This document shows positions 12,070 to 21,837 of a stretch of 64,000 bases of DNA, piece by piece; within the stretch, counting starts at the first letter, position 1, and each line of letters starts with the position of its first letter. Made by a program: the position numbers and the translations under genes. The notes below the pieces were generated by a model. It saw only the letters and a list, made by a program, of their open reading frames with translations, searched no databases and had not been told where the DNA came from. The stretch spans positions 437,870,515 through 437,934,514 of the forward strand of contig CM054059.1 of the NCBI GenBank assembly GCA_028641055.1, given 5' to 3'. The stretch comes from Alopecurus myosuroides (lineage: Eukaryota; Streptophyta; Magnoliopsida; Poales; Poaceae).

Positions 12070-13275
12070 CTAGGGCCGTTTTGTCTCCCCTAGCTCTACA
12101 TCTATGTGTCTTTTCCTCTTGCGATTGCTATTTTTTGGGTCATCTTCATCATCCCAAATATCTACAAGGTAGTATGACCCATTTTATGAAAGGTCTCTCC
12201 CACACTGAGGCTAACTTGTGTTTTCTTTCCTACACCCTCGTTAGCACTAAGTCACCTTCTTTAAAAGAATGATGATTGATTTTCCGGCTATGATATCGCC
12301 TTAAACCCTGCTGACAAATGGCGGATCTTTATAACACAAGTTCTCGTTCTTCTTCCAGAAGATCGACGACATCCTGTCATGCAGTTTCGGCATCCGCCTC
12401 ATCATAAGTTTGCACTCTAAGGCTATCATGGATCATGTCCATAGGAAGCACTGCTTCTGCTCCATAAACCAGGAAAAAAGGCGTCTTCTCCGTTGATCTA
12501 TTCGGCGTTGTGCGTATGCTGCTGCTCTGTGAAGGTAACTCTTCTACCCATGCTCCTGCTGCTCTGTGAAGAGATGATTCAAGTCTTAGACGTATTCCTT
12601 GCAGAATAGAGATATTCATGCGTTTAACTTGACCACTAGGCTATGGATGTGCCACTGATGCTAGATCAAGGCGAATTTCGGTTTGCCTCCAATATTTTGC
12701 CAGATCTCCAATGGAAAATTTTGTTCTGTTGTTCGTGATTATGTTATGTGGTACGCAAAAAAATTCTGGCAGTTACACCGTCAAGCTTATTGATGGGTTT
12801 AGCCTCCACCCACTTGGTATACTTATCTACTGCAACGAGTAGATGTGTTAATCTGCCTCTTGCAGTTTTGAACGGTCCCATCATATCTAGCCTCCAGACC
12901 GTAAACGGCCAAGTAACAGAAAAAGTTTTGAGTGCTTGGGCCGGAATATTTGTCTGCTTTGCGTAATACTGCCATCCGGCATATGTATTAAATATGAGTT
13001 CCACATCCTTCTTGGCTGTAAGCCAGAAAAAGCCTGCTCTGAATGATTTATGCAGAATGCTCTTAGATTGAGCATAGTGCCCGCAATCTCCGGCATGGAT
13101 TTCTTGCAAGATTTTTCGTCCTTTTTTCGGCGAAATACAGCGCTGGAAAATTTCGGATGTACTGCGTTTATACAAGTATACATTGATGTATCCTTTGCAT
13201 CGGCGCTTAATCTGCCTTTCCAAGACTTCGTCTGCTCAGTCTGGGAATTTTTGTTCAACTAAGAAATTCAGGTAT
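12070..13275 (-). pseudogene. Integrase part of pol, old Tat element
   Basis: Minus-strand fragments include HAGDCGHYAQSKSILHKSF (zinc-binding N-terminus), WPFTVWRLDMMGPF with the first catalytic Asp, and the later LRTTPNRSTEKTPFFLVYGA typical of Tat/Athila integrases, followed by a frame-shifted C-terminus reaching about 12070. The second catalytic Asp and the Glu lie in a damaged stretch (about 12620-12740) and are not readable. The zinc motif has also lost a Cys (TYAGWQYY instead of a C-x-x-C). The upstream end is the insertion point of the young element. Confidence 0.8.
13271..13275. repeat. Target site duplication GGTAT, left
   Basis: GGTAT directly before the LTR start TGTCGGGG; an identical GGTAT follows the other LTR at 28582-28586. 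Confidence 0.95.
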
Positions 13276-14198
13276 TGTCGGGGGGTTACCCCCGAGTAGG
13301 GTAAAGACAGGTGGTAAAGGCCGCTTACAGAAGAGAGGTTTGGCCGAGTAGCCGACTACCGGGTACTCGCTACCCGGTCGACTGCTACCCGGTCTCACCT
13401 CAAGATGATCAGAAGGAGATATCAATCAGTTTCTACCATGTCGAGTAGAAGGTTTGGCCCGAGTACAATTGGCGGGAACCTTTGGCGGGAAACTACTCGG
13501 GCAGGAAGTCAAAGGAGCCGTTCTGACACAGGATCCCACGTATCCTGGGTCCGTACTTGGCAGCATTCGAACTACTGTTCGCGTGGGGACGGTCTGTCTG
13601 ACAGTGACAGCATGGAAGCAGTCGGTGGCAGGATAAGGGGGACCTACTCTGTGACTAGGTACAGTGATACCAGTCTGTCCCCTAGTTTTGCCCAACGACT
13701 TTACAGAAGCAGCCAAGACCAACGACCAAAGCTGTCAGCGGGTACTCGGAGAAAGGACAGTGTGGACACTATGTCGACACTTGTCTAGGATTTGGACGTA
13801 TCCGGCTGGGCACCATGTATATAAGGTGCCCCGCCGCCTCCTGCGAGAGGGGGGAGGTAGAGGAATGCTCATATGCTCCCATAGTGCCTCACTAGAAACC
13901 CTAGAAACCCTAAGTCCTTGACCTAGCTCTACTCGGAGAGGGGCAAGGGGCTACTCGGTAGCGTTACCATTTGTACTGTGGCTACTCGGTGAGACACCGT
14001 AATACATAGGGAAAGGCAGGAGTAGGGGTTTTACCTCCTCACGAGGGCCCTGAACCTGGGTACATCGTGTTGTTTGTGTTGTGTGGATCTTACCGCACGC
14101 GGCTACTCGTCGCGTGATCCCTCCCCGGACACCTCCAGCGTCCATCGTCCCCACATCTTTAGCCATCCCATGGCATCTGCCGTGACACCACCACGACA
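13276..14198 (+). repeat. 5' LTR of young Tat element
   Basis: Starts TGTCGGGGGGTTACCCCCGA, which can fold into a hairpin right at the terminus, and ends CCACCACGACA. Contains TATATAAG at 13818-13825, the likely promoter, and the gag start ATG at 14170. Confidence 0.95.
13818..13825 (+). promoter_or_regulatory. LTR TATA box
   Basis: TATATAAG followed about 30 bases later by a probable transcription start region; the same box occurs at 28201-28208 in the other LTR and, on the minus strand, in both other Tat LTRs in the window. Confidence 0.6.
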
Positions 14199-17100
14199 GT
14201 TGGCGCCCACCGTGGGGCAACCAGCGGCGCTGGTTGGAGTTTCTGTTCGGACGGGATCTTCATCTGCGGAGCGCGTAGTTTGTGGCCTTGTCCACAGATT
14301 CGGCTCCTTCGACTTCGTCACCGACAACGCCGGCTGTTTCGGCGGCAAGGCCATGCCGGAGGGCGGCTCGGTGATCTCCTTCGGCTCGCATCTCGTCTAC
14401 GTCGCCACCGTCGCCAACGACGCCTACCCCGAGCTGGTGCACGACGCGGAGGATCCTCCCGCGGTTGTTGCTGCTCGCGGAAGGCCTGCATGCAGTTCTG
14501 CGTGCTGCGCTGAGGTGATGGTGACGGGCGTGGCGGCCAACGTTGGCGCAGCTGCTACTGGCGCTGCGGCCGTCGTCGAGGAGGTTGACGACCCGCCCGC
14601 GGGTGGCAGGACTCACCGGCCCTACGAGAAGGAGAGCAACCTGCCGCCTTCCACGTCTACGGTCATCCCCGCGTCTGCAGCGCGAACCGGCATGCCCACT
14701 CCCACCGACGTCGAGCTCCTAGCCGTAAGGGAGCAGCTCGAGCGGCAACGCCAGGAGCTGCTCGCCGAGCAGGCGGAGTTGGAGAAGATCAGGCTTGAGC
14801 TGAGTCTAGACCAGCTCGAGTACAACAAGGCTCACGGCTTCACGCCGGTTGCCAGGAGGCCTAGCAGGGTAGGCGCTACCCGGCGCAACCTGGGCGCCGA
14901 GATGGCCACTGTTGCGGAGGAGCCCGCGCAGTCCGCCACCGCGAACACCTTCACAAGGCCAAGGTACAGCACGCCCGCCAAGACGCTGCGGGCTGCGGAG
15001 GCTGTGGCTGCCGAGTTGCCGCGCCTAGAGGGAGAGGCGCGTCGCAGGCAGCAGGAAAGGCTTGGCGAGTTGGTACTGGAGGCCGCCAGGCAGAACGAGG
15101 AGTTCCGGAAGGCCAACCCGGGAGCTGGAGCTTCGCAGGTGGTTCACTCGCACGCGGCAAGATCTAACGATCAAGCCTCATCTCCGCATCCTAGCCGCGA
15201 GAAGAGCCGCAGCGGGCGTACGGGAAGAGACAGGCAAATGCAGGTGTATGACCCGGCTGCTGCCGCGAAACAGGTTGCTGTGCCGCAGCAGCCCGGGCAG
15301 GAACACAACGCTGCAAGAGCAGGCTCTCAAGCCCATCAAGCTCAAAGCCGTGTCCGAGAAGCCGCACGCCCGGGTACTTCTCGGCAACCCGCAGCTCCGC
15401 CTACTCGGCAGAGGCAGCAGCCGCGCCCGGTGGCACCAGTCGCCAGCCCGGTGGAGCAGCCTGCTGCTATGCAGGTGGATAGGTATGATGATGGCTACTC
15501 GGCTATGGAGATGGCTGGTTATGACATCCATGACCGCGTGGGTGAGCGCGTGTTGGCGCCTGGAGATGCAAGGCACCAGCTGGACCGTATCAGCTTGTCG
15601 GCGCGGCTTGAGAGCACGGGTCCTCCTGGCCCCGAGTGCTTTGGCCCGCGCATCATGAACGAGCCGTCCGTGAAGGGCTTCCAGCTCGCGAGAGGCACCA
15701 AGAGCTACAATGGTAGCACCAAGCCTGAAGATTGGCTCAACGACTACGTCACCGCGGTCCATATCGCGAACGGCAACAGGAGATGGGCGGTGCGCTATGT
15801 GCCGCAGATGCTAGAGGGTCCAGCTCGCACTTGGCTCAACAACCTGCCCAAGAACAGCATTAACTGCTGGCTGGACTTCTCGGATGCCTTCATCAGCAAC
15901 TTCACCAGCACCTACAAGAGGCCGAATAGGCCACAGCAGTTGTCGGCTTGCCGGCAGCGAGAAGACGAGACGGACCGCGAGTACCTTACTCGGTGGAGCA
16001 CCTTGAGGAACACCTGTGAGGGTGTGAATGAAGCGCAGGCCATCACTTGGTTTGCGCAGGGTTGCCGACATGGCAGCATGCTGTGGCAGAGATTGCAGAG
16101 GGAAATGCCCAACACCCTGGCCGAGACCATCAAGATTGCGGATCAGTACGCACTCGGTGACCCTACTCAGCCACTGATGGATTCCTCTGAGCCGAGAAGA
16201 AACTTCAACAGCAACAAGCGCAACGAGTTCCGCAACAAGCGCCGAGTAGATACTCGGTATGATCCCGAGGAGGTGAATGCAGTGAATGTTGGAGGCGGTG
16301 GTGGCCAAAGGCAGAAACCTGCTGGAGCCTACGGGCAGAACCAGAACCAGGGCCAAGGCAACAAGAAACCGTTCCGCACTGCGCAGCCGAGTAGCGGGAA
16401 CTCCGAGCAGCCGAAGAAGTTTGTCTTCGATGACATGAAGGATGGTCCATGCAGCTTCCACACTCATCACCCCTCAAGGCCTGCGAACCACACTACTCGG
16501 CAATGCGAATGGTGGGATGTGATCAAGAGTGATGGCTTGCCTCCTCCACCTCCTCTGCCAGCCGCGAATGCCACTGTTCAGCCTACTCGGGCACCCGCAG
16601 CTCGGCCGCCAGTCTATCCGAGAAGAGAGAATGTGAACCAGGTGGCTTTAGGAGCCAACCAGAACTTCAACAACGAGAGGTACCGCAACAACAACAACAA
16701 CTACAACCGCAACAACAACAACAGAGGCAACAACAACTATCAGGGCAACAACAATGGCAACAACGGCAACAATGGGGGCAATGGCCCTAACCAGTACCAA
16801 GAGCACCATGAGAGCTATATGATCTTCACTTCTGAGGCAGTCGACAAGCAGTCACAGCATAGGCGGGCCATGGAGGTCAATGCAGTGATTCCGGCTGTCC
16901 CTCACTACATGTACTGGTGCGACCAGGAGATCAGGTGGACTCGGGCGGACCACCCCAAGGTGATGCCCAATCCGGGTACCTATGCCTTGGTGCTGGATCC
17001 CACCTTCTTGGGCCCCGAGAAGAACGTGAGGTTCAGCAAGGTGCTGATCGACAACGGCAGCAGCATCAACATTGTGTACAAGGACACACTCGAGAAGCTT

Positions 17101-17631
17101 GGCCTGGCCGAGAACATGATGCTGCCCAGCAAGACCACTTTTCATGGCATTGTGCCCGGGATCTCATGCAACCCGATTGGCCGAGTGTGGATTGATGTGC
17201 TATTCGGTACTCGGGAGAACTGCCGCACAGAGCGCCTGCAGTTTGAGGTGGTGGATCATCAGAGTCCCTATCACGCTCTACTCGGCAGGCCTGCTCTGAG
17301 CAAGTTCATGGCCTCTACCCATGTGGCTTACCTGAAGATGAAGATCCCCGGGCCCAATGGCATCATCACCATCTCGGGAGATTACAAGAAGTCCATGGAG
17401 TGTGCCTCTGCTAGCTCTCAGCTGGCGGAATCGATGGTGATTGCTGCCGAGAAGAAAAAGATGTACGAGGTGGTGGCCATGGCTCAGTCCGCACAAGCTG
17501 GCGCACAAGGCGTGCCGAGTACTCAGCATGGTACTGCTTTCCAAGCTGCCAAGGAGACCAAGACAGTCCAGGTTGACCCCGAGTTCCCGGAGCGCGTGGC
17601 CATCATTGGTGCCGGGCTGGCCGAGAAATAG
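14170..17631 (+). CDS. Gag-protease polyprotein of young Tat element
   Basis: A 1153-residue frame starting at ATG 14170 inside the 5' LTR and reading through the LTR end and primer site as RQLAPTVG. Around residues 175-215 is a Glu/Leu-rich coiled coil (REQLERQRQELLAEQAELEK). The capsid-like gag domain lies at about 505-665 (WLNDYVTAVHIANG, RTWLNNLPKNSINCW, TYKRPNRPQQLSACRQ). A CSFHTH...TTRQCEWW stretch near 760 replaces the usual CCHC knuckle. An Asn-rich tract (about 838-870) follows. The aspartic protease motif IDNGSSIN has its Asp near residue 961. Gag forms the particle that packages the RNA and protease matures it. The frame ends at a TAG (17629-17631) after GLAEK, and the same frame continues into pol. 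An upstream non-ATG start in the LTR is possible but less likely. Confidence 0.9.
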   Translation: MASAVTPPRQLAPTVGQPAALVGVSVRTGSSSAERVVCGLVHRFGSFDFVTDNAGCFGGKAMPEGGSVISFGSHLVYVATVANDAYPELVHDAEDPPAVVAARGRPACSSACCAEVMVTGVAANVGAAATGAAAVVEEVDDPPAGGRTHRPYEKESNLPPSTSTVIPASAARTGMPTPTDVELLAVREQLERQRQELLAEQAELEKIRLELSLDQLEYNKAHGFTPVARRPSRVGATRRNLGAEMATVAEEPAQSATANTFTRPRYSTPAKTLRAAEAVAAELPRLEGEARRRQQERLGELVLEAARQNEEFRKANPGAGASQVVHSHAARSNDQASSPHPSREKSRSGRTGRDRQMQVYDPAAAAKQVAVPQQPGQEHNAARAGSQAHQAQSRVREAARPGTSRQPAAPPTRQRQQPRPVAPVASPVEQPAAMQVDRYDDGYSAMEMAGYDIHDRVGERVLAPGDARHQLDRISLSARLESTGPPGPECFGPRIMNEPSVKGFQLARGTKSYNGSTKPEDWLNDYVTAVHIANGNRRWAVRYVPQMLEGPARTWLNNLPKNSINCWLDFSDAFISNFTSTYKRPNRPQQLSACRQREDETDREYLTRWSTLRNTCEGVNEAQAITWFAQGCRHGSMLWQRLQREMPNTLAETIKIADQYALGDPTQPLMDSSEPRRNFNSNKRNEFRNKRRVDTRYDPEEVNAVNVGGGGGQRQKPAGAYGQNQNQGQGNKKPFRTAQPSSGNSEQPKKFVFDDMKDGPCSFHTHHPSRPANHTTRQCEWWDVIKSDGLPPPPPLPAANATVQPTRAPAARPPVYPRRENVNQVALGANQNFNNERYRNNNNNYNRNNNNRGNNNYQGNNNGNNGNNGGNGPNQYQEHHESYMIFTSEAVDKQSQHRRAMEVNAVIPAVPHYMYWCDQEIRWTRADHPKVMPNPGTYALVLDPTFLGPEKNVRFSKVLIDNGSSINIVYKDTLEKLGLAENMMLPSKTTFHGIVPGISCNPIGRVWIDVLFGTRENCRTERLQFEVVDHQSPYHALLGRPALSKFMASTHVAYLKMKIPGPNGIITISGDYKKSMECASASSQLAESMVIAAEKKKMYEVVAMAQSAQAGAQGVPSTQHGTAFQAAKETKTVQVDPEFPERVAIIGAGLAEK
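14201..14218 (+). promoter_or_regulatory. Primer binding site of young Tat element
   Basis: TGGCGCCCACCGTGGGGC two bases after the LTR end. Complementary to a tRNA 3' end (reverse complement ends GGCGCCA); the tRNA identity was not determined. The site is also translated as part of gag. Confidence 0.85.
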
Positions 17632-20600
17632 GAAAGCGCGCTCATCCACTTCCTCCGTGAGAATCGGGACGTGTTCGCCTGGACCAATGAAGATCTACCA
17701 GGAGTCCCGAGGGAGTTGGTTGAGCACTCTTTGCATGTGCGTCCTGACGCAAAGCCCGTGAAGCAGGCCTTGCGCCGTTTCGGGGACGAGAGAAGGAAGG
17801 CCATCGGTGATCAAATCACCAAGCTGCTGATCAGTAACTTCATCATGGAGGTGCTGCACCCGGACTGGTTGGCCAACCCGGTCATGGTCGAGAAGAAAAA
17901 GGAAGATCCCAAGGCTGCCACTGCATGGCGCATGTGCGTCGACTACACCGACTTGAACAAGGCATGCCCCAAGGATCCTTTCCCGCTACCTCGCATCGAC
18001 CAGGTGATCGATTCCACTGCCGGCTGTGAACTGTTGTCTTTCATAGATGCCTACTCTGGTTTCCACCAGATTGCACTCAATCCTGCTGATCAAATAAAGA
18101 CTGCTTTCATTACCCCGTACGGGGCTTATTGCTATCGTGTCATGTGTTTTGGCCTGAGGAATGCGGGTGCAACCTATCAGAGATGCATGCAGAAATGCTT
18201 GCACGACCAACTCGGCAAGAATGTGCAGGTGTACGTAGATGACATTGTCATCAAAACGAACAAAACACATACTCTGCTTGCCGACTTGGAGGAAACCTTT
18301 GCTAACCTACGCAGGTACAAAATGAAACTGAATCCGAGTAAGTGCACCTTTGGTGTACCAGCTGGAAAGCTACTCGGTTTCCTGGTTTCTAGTCGGGGCA
18401 TTGAAGCCAATCCGTCTAAGATAAAAGCTATTGAAAGCATGTCTTTGCCGAGATCATTGAAGGATGTGCAGAAGTTCACGGGTTGTCTGGCATCACTGAG
18501 CCGTTTTCTGGGCCGAATGGGCGAGAAGGCTCTGCCTCTGTACCAGCTGATGAAGAAGAGCGACAAGTTTGTCTGGACTCCGCAAGCGGATGTAGCATTC
18601 AATGAGCTGAAAGCAATGTTGGCTAGCGCTCCTGTCTTGGCTAGTCCGCTACCCAAGGAGCCTATGCTGCTATACATTGCCGCGACTAACCGAGTAGTCA
18701 GCGTGGTGATAGTGGTGGAGCGAGAAGAAGAAGGCAAGAGTGTGCAGCGCCCTGTGTACTATTTGAGCGAGGTGTTGTCGAGCTCCAAGCAGAACTACCC
18801 GCATTACCAGAAAATGACCTATGGTGTGTACCTGGGCGCCAGGAAGCTGAAGCATTATTTCCAGGAGCATCCCATCACTGTCGTGAGCTCAGCTCCCATC
18901 TCGGACATCATGGGTAACAAGGAGGCGAGTGGCAGAGTAGCCAAGTGGGCGATCGAGCTAGCCGCGTACGCTCCCGCGTATACGAGAAGAGAAGCAATCA
19001 AGTCTCAGGTACTGGCGGAATTTCTTGTCGACTGGGCCGAGATGCAGTATGAACCTCCTGCTCCAGTTTCCAACTATTGGAAGATGCACTTTGATGGCTC
19101 AAAGGTGAAAGAAGGCCTTGGTGCTGGCGTTGTGCTTACATCACCCAAGCGGGATCAGCTCAAGTATGTGTTGCAGATCCATTTCAAGGCATCCAACAAT
19201 GTAGCCGAGTACGAGGCAGTTGTGCATGGTTTGCGAGTAGCAAAGGAGGTTGGCGTGCAGCGCATTATCTGTTATGGCGACTCAGATCTGGTGGTGCAGC
19301 AAGTCTCGGGTACCTGGGATGCCTTGGATGCCAACATGGCGTCGTATCGCTTCCTGGTGCAGTCAATGACTGGGTTTTTCGAAGGCTGTGAGTTCCAGCA
19401 CATTCACCGAGCAGAAAACGAAGCAGCAGATGAGCTGTCCAAGTTGGGATCTTCTCGGCAGTCCATCCCGGCAGGGATTGCCTTGGAGCATTTGAGGAAG
19501 CCATCCATCAAGCCTTCCCCCAACTCGGAATCCATCTTTGTCCCTTCTCTGCCAAGTGAGGAATCTGACCCAATGGAGATTGACTGGGAGAGTGCTGCAG
19601 GGAACCCGGGGACTGCCGTCCTATACTCGGGGACTGCCGCTCTCTACTCGGGGACTGCCGCTCCCTATCCGGGGACTGCCACTCCCTACCCGGGGACTGC
19701 CGTTCCTTACCCGGGGACTGCCATTCCTTACTCGGGGACTGCCGCCCTCAACCCTGAAGCTGTTGCATTCATTGAAGAAGTTCTCGCCAATCGATCTGGG
19801 CTGCAGAGAAGCGCTCCTACTCCTCCTGTGCAACCACCAGAGCCTGTCCCAATGGAAATGGACGAACCAGTGTTTCCCGTGCGGGAGACACCGAGTTGGG
19901 CAATGCCCATATTATCCTTTCTAAGGGACGGCACTTTACCTGAAGATGAGGTGACTGCGAGGCAGATTCAGAGAAGATCCAAGGGCTACGCCTTAGTCCG
20001 AGATGTGCTGCATAAGAGAAGTGCCACTGGTGTGCTGCAACGCTGTGTAAGCCCAGAGGAAGGAGAAGAAATCCTGGTGGAGATACATCAAGGAGAGTGT
20101 GGGCATCACGCCTCTTCTCGGGCTTTAGTCAAGAAAGCTTTTCGGCATGGCTTCTACTGGCTCACTGCATTGCAGCAAGCTGAGGACATTGTGAGGAAGT
20201 GCGCCGGCTGCCAGATGTTCGCAAGTAAGATTCACGTGCCAGCATCCGAGTTGAAAACAATTCCTATCACATGGCCGTTTGCTGTTTGGTGCTTGGATAT
20301 GGTTGGTCCTTTCAAGCCGGCTAAGGGCAATATGACACATATCTTGGTCATGGTGGACAAGTTCACCAAGTGGATCGAGGTGAAGCCTATTCGGAAGTGC
20401 GATGGAGTCACAGCTGTGAAGTTTGTGAAAGATGTGATCATGAGATATGGCTACCCGCACAGTATCATCACCGACAACGGCACCAACTTTGCAGAGGGGG
20501 CAATGGTGCGATTTTGCAGAGATAAGCATATCCGACTAGACGTTGCGTCAGTCGCGCACCCTGCCTCCAATGGGCAAGTTGAAAGAGCAAACGGGATGGT

Positions 20601-21162
20601 ACTGGCAGGCATCAAGCCGAGGCTGATTGAGCCACTGCTGAAAACACCTGGGTGTTGGCTAGAAGAGTTGCCAGCGGTGTTGTGGAGTCTAAGGACTACC
20701 CCTAACCGGTCAACCGGCTACACGCCATTCTTCTTGGTATACGGGGCTGAGGCCGTGTTGCCAATAGACTTAGAGCATGACTCCCCCCGAGTAGCCCTCT
20801 ACACTGAGGTGGAGGCGAGAGAAGCTCGAGAAGACGACGTTGACCTGCTTGAAGAAGCAAGAGAGCTGACTCTGTCACGTTCGGCTATCTACCAGCAAAA
20901 CCTGCGGCGCTATCATAGCCGAAAGGTGAACCCAAGGGTTTTCCGAGAAGGAGACATGGTCCTTAGGCTTGTGCAGCGCACAGCCGGGATGCACAAGCTG
21001 TCTCCTCCATGGGAAGGGCCTTTCATTGTCAGCAAAGCGCTGCACAATGACGCGTACTATCTTGTAGATGTGCGCCCATCGCAGGCGAACAGGGCAGATA
21101 AAGCTGGAGAGGAAACCAAGCGTCCCTGGAATATAGCTCTACTTCGTCGTTTTCATTCGTAA
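17632..21162 (+). CDS. Pol polyprotein (RT, RNase H, integrase) of young Tat element
   Basis: 1176 residues in the same frame as gag-protease, directly after the TAG; there is no ATG at the junction, so production needs readthrough, a fusion copy elsewhere, or another mechanism. RT shows PLPRIDQVIDSTAGCELLSF, FIDAYSGFHQIALNP and the catalytic YVDD near residue 201. RNase H begins at MHFDGSKVKEGLGAG and includes NNVAEYEAVVHGL and CYGDSDLVVQQ. A 21-bp minisatellite encodes a Gly-Thr-Ala-x-x-Tyr-x repeat between RNase H and integrase. Integrase has an HHCC domain (HQGECGHHASS, CAGCQMF), LDMVGPF, TDNGTNF and GQVERAN, i.e. Asp-Asp-35-Glu. It copies the RNA to DNA and inserts it. No other stop or shift is seen. 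Confidence 0.95.
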   Translation, partial: ESALIHFLRENRDVFAWTNEDLPGVPRELVEHSLHVRPDAKPVKQALRRFGDERRKAIGDQITKLLISNFIMEVLHPDWLANPVMVEKKKEDPKAATAWRMCVDYTDLNKACPKDPFPLPRIDQVIDSTAGCELLSFIDAYSGFHQIALNPADQIKTAFITPYGAYCYRVMCFGLRNAGATYQRCMQKCLHDQLGKNVQVYVDDIVIKTNKTHTLLADLEETFANLRRYKMKLNPSKCTFGVPAGKLLGFLVSSRGIEANPSKIKAIESMSLPRSLKDVQKFTGCLASLSRFLGRMGEKALPLYQLMKKSDKFVWTPQADVAFNELKAMLASAPVLASPLPKEPMLLYIAATNRVVSVVIVVEREEEGKSVQRPVYYLSEVLSSSKQNYPHYQKMTYGVYLGARKLKHYFQEHPITVVSSAPISDIMGNKEASGRVAKWAIELAAYAPAYTRREAIKSQVLAEFLVDWAEMQYEPPAPVSNYWKMHFDGSKVKEGLGAGVVLTSPKRDQLKYVLQIHFKASNNVAEYEAVVHGLRVAKEVGVQRIICYGDSDLVVQQVSGTWDALDANMASYRFLVQSMTGFFEGCEFQHIHRAENEAADELSKLGSSRQSIPAGIALEHLRKPSIKPSPNSESIFVPSLPSEESDPMEIDWESAAGNPGTAVLYSGTAALYSGTAAPYPGTATPYPGTAVPYPGTAIPYSGTAALNPEAVAFIEEVLANRSGLQRSAPTPPVQPPEPVPMEMDEPVFPVRETPSWAMPILSFLRDGTLPEDEVTARQIQRRSKGYALVRDVLHKRSATGVLQRCVSPEEGEEILVEIHQGECGHHASSRALVKKAFRHGFYWLTALQQAEDIVRKCAGCQMFASKIHVPASELKTIPITWPFAVWCLDMVGPFKPAKGNMTHILVMVDKFTKWIEVKPIRKCDGVTAVKFVKDVIMRYGYPHSIITDNGTNFAEGAMVRFCRDKHIRLDVASVAHPASNGQVERANGMVLAGIKPRLIEPLLKTPGCWLEELPAVLWSLRTTPNRSTGYTPFFLVYGAEAVLPIDLEHDSPRVALYTEVEAREAREDDVDLLEEARELTLSRSAIYQQNLRRYHSRKVNPRVFREGDMVLRLVQRTAGMHKLSPPWEGPFIVSKALHNDAYYLVDVRPSQANRADKAGEETKRPWNIALLRRFHS
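19607..19753 (+). repeat. 21-bp minisatellite in pol with polypurine-like core
   Basis: Seven units of 21 bp start at 19607, 19628, 19649, 19670, 19691, 19712 and 19733. Every unit begins CGGGGACTGCC; the rest varies. The period is a multiple of three, so the frame is kept and a seven-residue Gly-Thr-Ala repeat results. The same GGGGACTGC core lies at the polypurine tract just before the 3' LTR (about 27650-27658). Confidence 0.95.
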
Positions 21163-21837
21163 GCAAAGATGTGTATGTACCCTTTCATCCGAGTTGAAAT
21201 TCTGCTCTGCAATCTAAAATTGTTCTCGGGGACTGCCCTCGTCCAAAATTGCTCTAAGTGTTTTTACTCGGCTCGTTCCTTTGTCTATTCGGTTGCTTCA
21301 CTTCAGAACTCAAAAGTGCATTGAGTACTGTGTTTAAACCTATATGCCAACTCTTCGACTTTGCTGCTGTCCGAAACCCGGCTTCATGGCAAGCAAGAGA
21401 ACAAGCAAAAGGTCAATGAGCACACGAAAATCACTAAGGAAGAAAAAGTGCAGGAACCGAGTAGATTGTCGGTTACTTTTTGTTCCTCGTTTTCGTCTTC
21501 TCGGTTAAGTGGTGGGCTGCGTTATCATGATTGTTTTCTAGCGGCTAAGTATTTGCAGCCTTGTTCTTTGATTCTTGTGACTCGAATACCAAACAAGCGA
21601 CAAGTCGCAGGTAGAGAAGAGATGAAAAGACAGGGTGAATAAGAAAAGCTACTCGGGGACTCGCATGGGAACACAGCTCGGCATTGAGCCACTGTCGTTC
21701 AAATTGATTAATGTCAACGTAAACTGAGTGGGCATAAAAACTGGGTAGCGAGCGAAAACAAATATTGTTTGATACATATGCTCCCGGCATCCCGGGGATC
21801 TGATAAATGTTCAAGTTAAAAAAAGTTGCAGGTGGCC
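21163..21837. other. Spacer between pol and antisense gene
   Basis: No gene seen. The 3' ends of two convergent genes meet here. Contains TTCTCGGGGACTGCC (about 21225-21239) and CTCGGGGACTCG (about 21652), further relatives of the polypurine core, and several CTACTCGG/CCGAGTAG motifs. Confidence 0.5.

Noticed and set aside
13405..13921. 127- and 85-residue frames in the LTR, repeated at 27788-28304
   Set aside because: They are in the upstream and promoter part of the LTR; their identity between copies only reflects the identical LTRs.
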